Of a stretch of DNA of 6,453 nucleotides, positions 6,101-6,453 are shown in pieces. The notes beneath the pieces are model-generated. The model worked only from the letters and a program-made list of their open reading frames with translations. It searched no databases and had not been told where the DNA came from. The DNA is from an uncultured Cellvibrio sp. (GTDB taxonomy: Bacteria > Pseudomonadota > Gammaproteobacteria > Pseudomonadales > Cellvibrionaceae), in contig CAMLRJ010000210.1 of NCBI GenBank assembly GCA_946482345.1, positions 1 to 6,453 on the forward strand, given 5' to 3'. Positions within the stretch are counted from its first letter, which is position 1, and the number at the start of each line of letters is the position of its first letter. Position numbers and translations under genes: made by a program.

Positions 6101-6453
6101 ATTCAACTGTTCAGCAAACAGTCACTGTTGGAAGTAAATCGGGTTTTACCAAAGCCAACCCTTATACTTCACGCTTGATTATCAACAATAAATTGAGCGC
6201 TGAAGGCTCAGGCAAAGATGTTCGTCAATTTGGTTTTGATTTGGGAGATTCCGGCATTCAATATGAAGCGGGTGATGCGCTTGGTATTTGGCCAAAAAAT
6301 TGCCCCGACTATGTATATGAATTGGAGCAGTCACTGAATTTAAATGCGGATGCTCCGGTTGTTATCGATACTCATGAAAAACCTTTACATAAAGCGTTAA
6401 TCGAAAACTTTGAAATTTGTAAACCCAGTAGTGAAGCTTTGCATTTAATTGCA
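3115..6453 (+). CDS. nasA: nitrate reductase (NasA) fused to a CysJ-like diflavin reductase; open at the right edge
   Basis: One frame of 1113 codons without a stop. It should reduce nitrate to nitrite in the cytoplasm with NAD(P)H electrons. Residues 1-~717 are a bis-MGD nitrate reductase: C13-x2-C16-x3-C20-x27-C48 binds [4Fe-4S], K50 is the conserved electron-relay Lys, and C141 (SRLCMASA) is the likely Mo ligand. The C-terminal cofactor domain has NTGR (604-607) and QHQWHT (609-614). Residues ~718-842 are an acidic, cysteine-free linker; it includes LSGYISGL, similar to the N-terminal segment of CysJ. Flavodoxin motifs follow: SQTGNA (850-855), STFGDGD (897-903) and LGDSNYDQFC (933-942). 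The FAD domain then starts, with NPYTSRL (1015-1021), KDVRQF (1034-1039), and YEAGDALGIWPKN (1050-1062). The FAD RxYS motif and NADPH site lie beyond the window. The full length is probably near 1350-1400 residues. The NasA [2Fe-2S] BFD-like tail is absent, replaced by the flavin module. Similar fusions are annotated as bifunctional nitrate reductase/sulfite reductase flavoprotein; sulfite reduction itself is unlikely because no siroheme subunit is present. Confidence 0.92.
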   Translation, partial: MSELSIKTVRSVCPYCGVGCGMLLETDGKKILKVTGDKQHPANFGRLCTKGQTSAQALTNSGRMESAFVRNDRRHQPVKTSMTQAISHTAKRLREILDRYGPNSLSFYVSGQMSIESQYLVNKLAKGFVRTNNIESNSRLCMASAGAGYKLSLGSDAPPGSYQDFDHTNLFLVIGSNMADCHPILYLRMMDRIKAGAKLIVVDPRKTTTADKADLYLPIKPGTDIAFLNGVLFLLFQSGKIDTDFIAQYTQGWEIFPEFLANYTPEKVSEITQLSVEQLKAAADLIANAPEFMTCWTMGLNQSTHGTWSTNAICNLHLATGKICRLGSGPFSLTGQPNAMGGREMGYMGPGLPGQRALVAEKDRVFIEDMWGIERGSISTQLGKGTVDLFSRMAAGEIKACWIICTNPVASVPNRKIVIDGLQKAELVIAQDAFLDTETNRYADVLLPGALWAEAEGVMINSERNITLMQEAVSPPGDAMADWEIVARVAREMGFTEGFNFSSASEVFEEIKKSYNPKTGYDLRGVSYDALRESPMQWPCADKNSQRNPIRYLNNGINQPLKLLEDGSQPALQFATENGKAIFHARPHVDPAEMPSAEFPLVLNTGRVQHQWHTLTKTGKIQTLNKLNPGTFLEINPQDAVELGIKTKDKVEVRSRRGYAILPAIVTDRIQPGSCFAPIHWNDVYGDNLCINAVTSDQIDPISQQPELKIAAVSLKRVEVIAEASDLDSAENSDVHDYDYELPAMVFAPVAEETSMTLIKTFSEKIGVTDIKTPEFNVDEKNYLSGYISGLTASAKLIQAVPALPTDAPIRAEYRGWINGLLAGMFSRVLPMGVNAESTNKPALTLLWASQTGNAENLAESFAKEFRAQGWAVNLQSMNDYSVEKLSKDKFVIFVTSTFGDGDSPDNGGDFWRQLNQESAPALSTLEFALLALGDSNYDQFCGHGKKLFARLQALGAKALIDRVDCDTDFEVPANQWLSRLKEKLSGYLGKDSTNDSTVQQTVTVGSKSGFTKANPYTSRLIINNKLSAEGSGKDVRQFGFDLGDSGIQYEAGDALGIWPKNCPDYVYELEQSLNLNADAPVVIDTHEKPLHKALIENFEICKPSSEALHLIA

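Noticed and set aside
5508..6106. minus-strand open frames antisense to the flavodoxin part
   Set aside because: They overlap conserved FMN motifs on the plus strand and have no recognisable product.

Overview
The window looks like chromosomal DNA of a free-living gammaproteobacterium, most likely from the Pseudomonas/Cellvibrio side of the class. The reasons are a FimX-type c-di-GMP protein, a sigma54 promoter in front of an assimilatory nitrate reductase, and fairly AT-rich coding sequence. The placement is inference; no rRNA or other marker gene is present. I see no mobile element, tRNA, rRNA or CRISPR array.

Layout. Positions 1-849 (minus strand) hold the N-terminal 283 residues of a FimX-like protein: a degenerate receiver, a PAS domain, and the first residues of what should be a GGDEF domain, cut by the window edge. 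A 105-bp gap carrying a 10-bp direct repeat separates it from the upstream gene on the same strand (955-2736). That gene encodes a 593-residue protein I cannot name, whose C-terminal third looks like a degenerate PilZ domain. Both genes are read leftward and may form a c-di-GMP/type IV pilus module. Positions 2737-3114 are a 378-bp divergent intergenic region. It holds a perfect 10-bp inverted repeat with a nested hairpin, candidate NtrC-type sites, and a well-formed sigma54 -24/-12 promoter directed to the right. From 3115 to the right edge (plus strand) runs one uninterrupted reading frame of 1113 codons, still open at the end of the window.

This large gene is the main feature. Its first ~717 residues are a molybdopterin assimilatory nitrate reductase (NasA) with the N-terminal [4Fe-4S] motif. 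After a cysteine-free linker the chain continues into a flavodoxin (FMN) domain and the start of an FAD-binding reductase domain of the CysJ (sulfite reductase flavoprotein) type. The protein therefore looks like a self-contained NAD(P)H-dependent nitrate reductase: electrons would pass from FAD to FMN to [4Fe-4S] to Mo in one chain, without a separate NasC/NasB partner or ferredoxin. The promoter layout predicts nitrogen-limitation control through RpoN and NtrC, with a 5' leader too short for NasR- or NasT-type antitermination.
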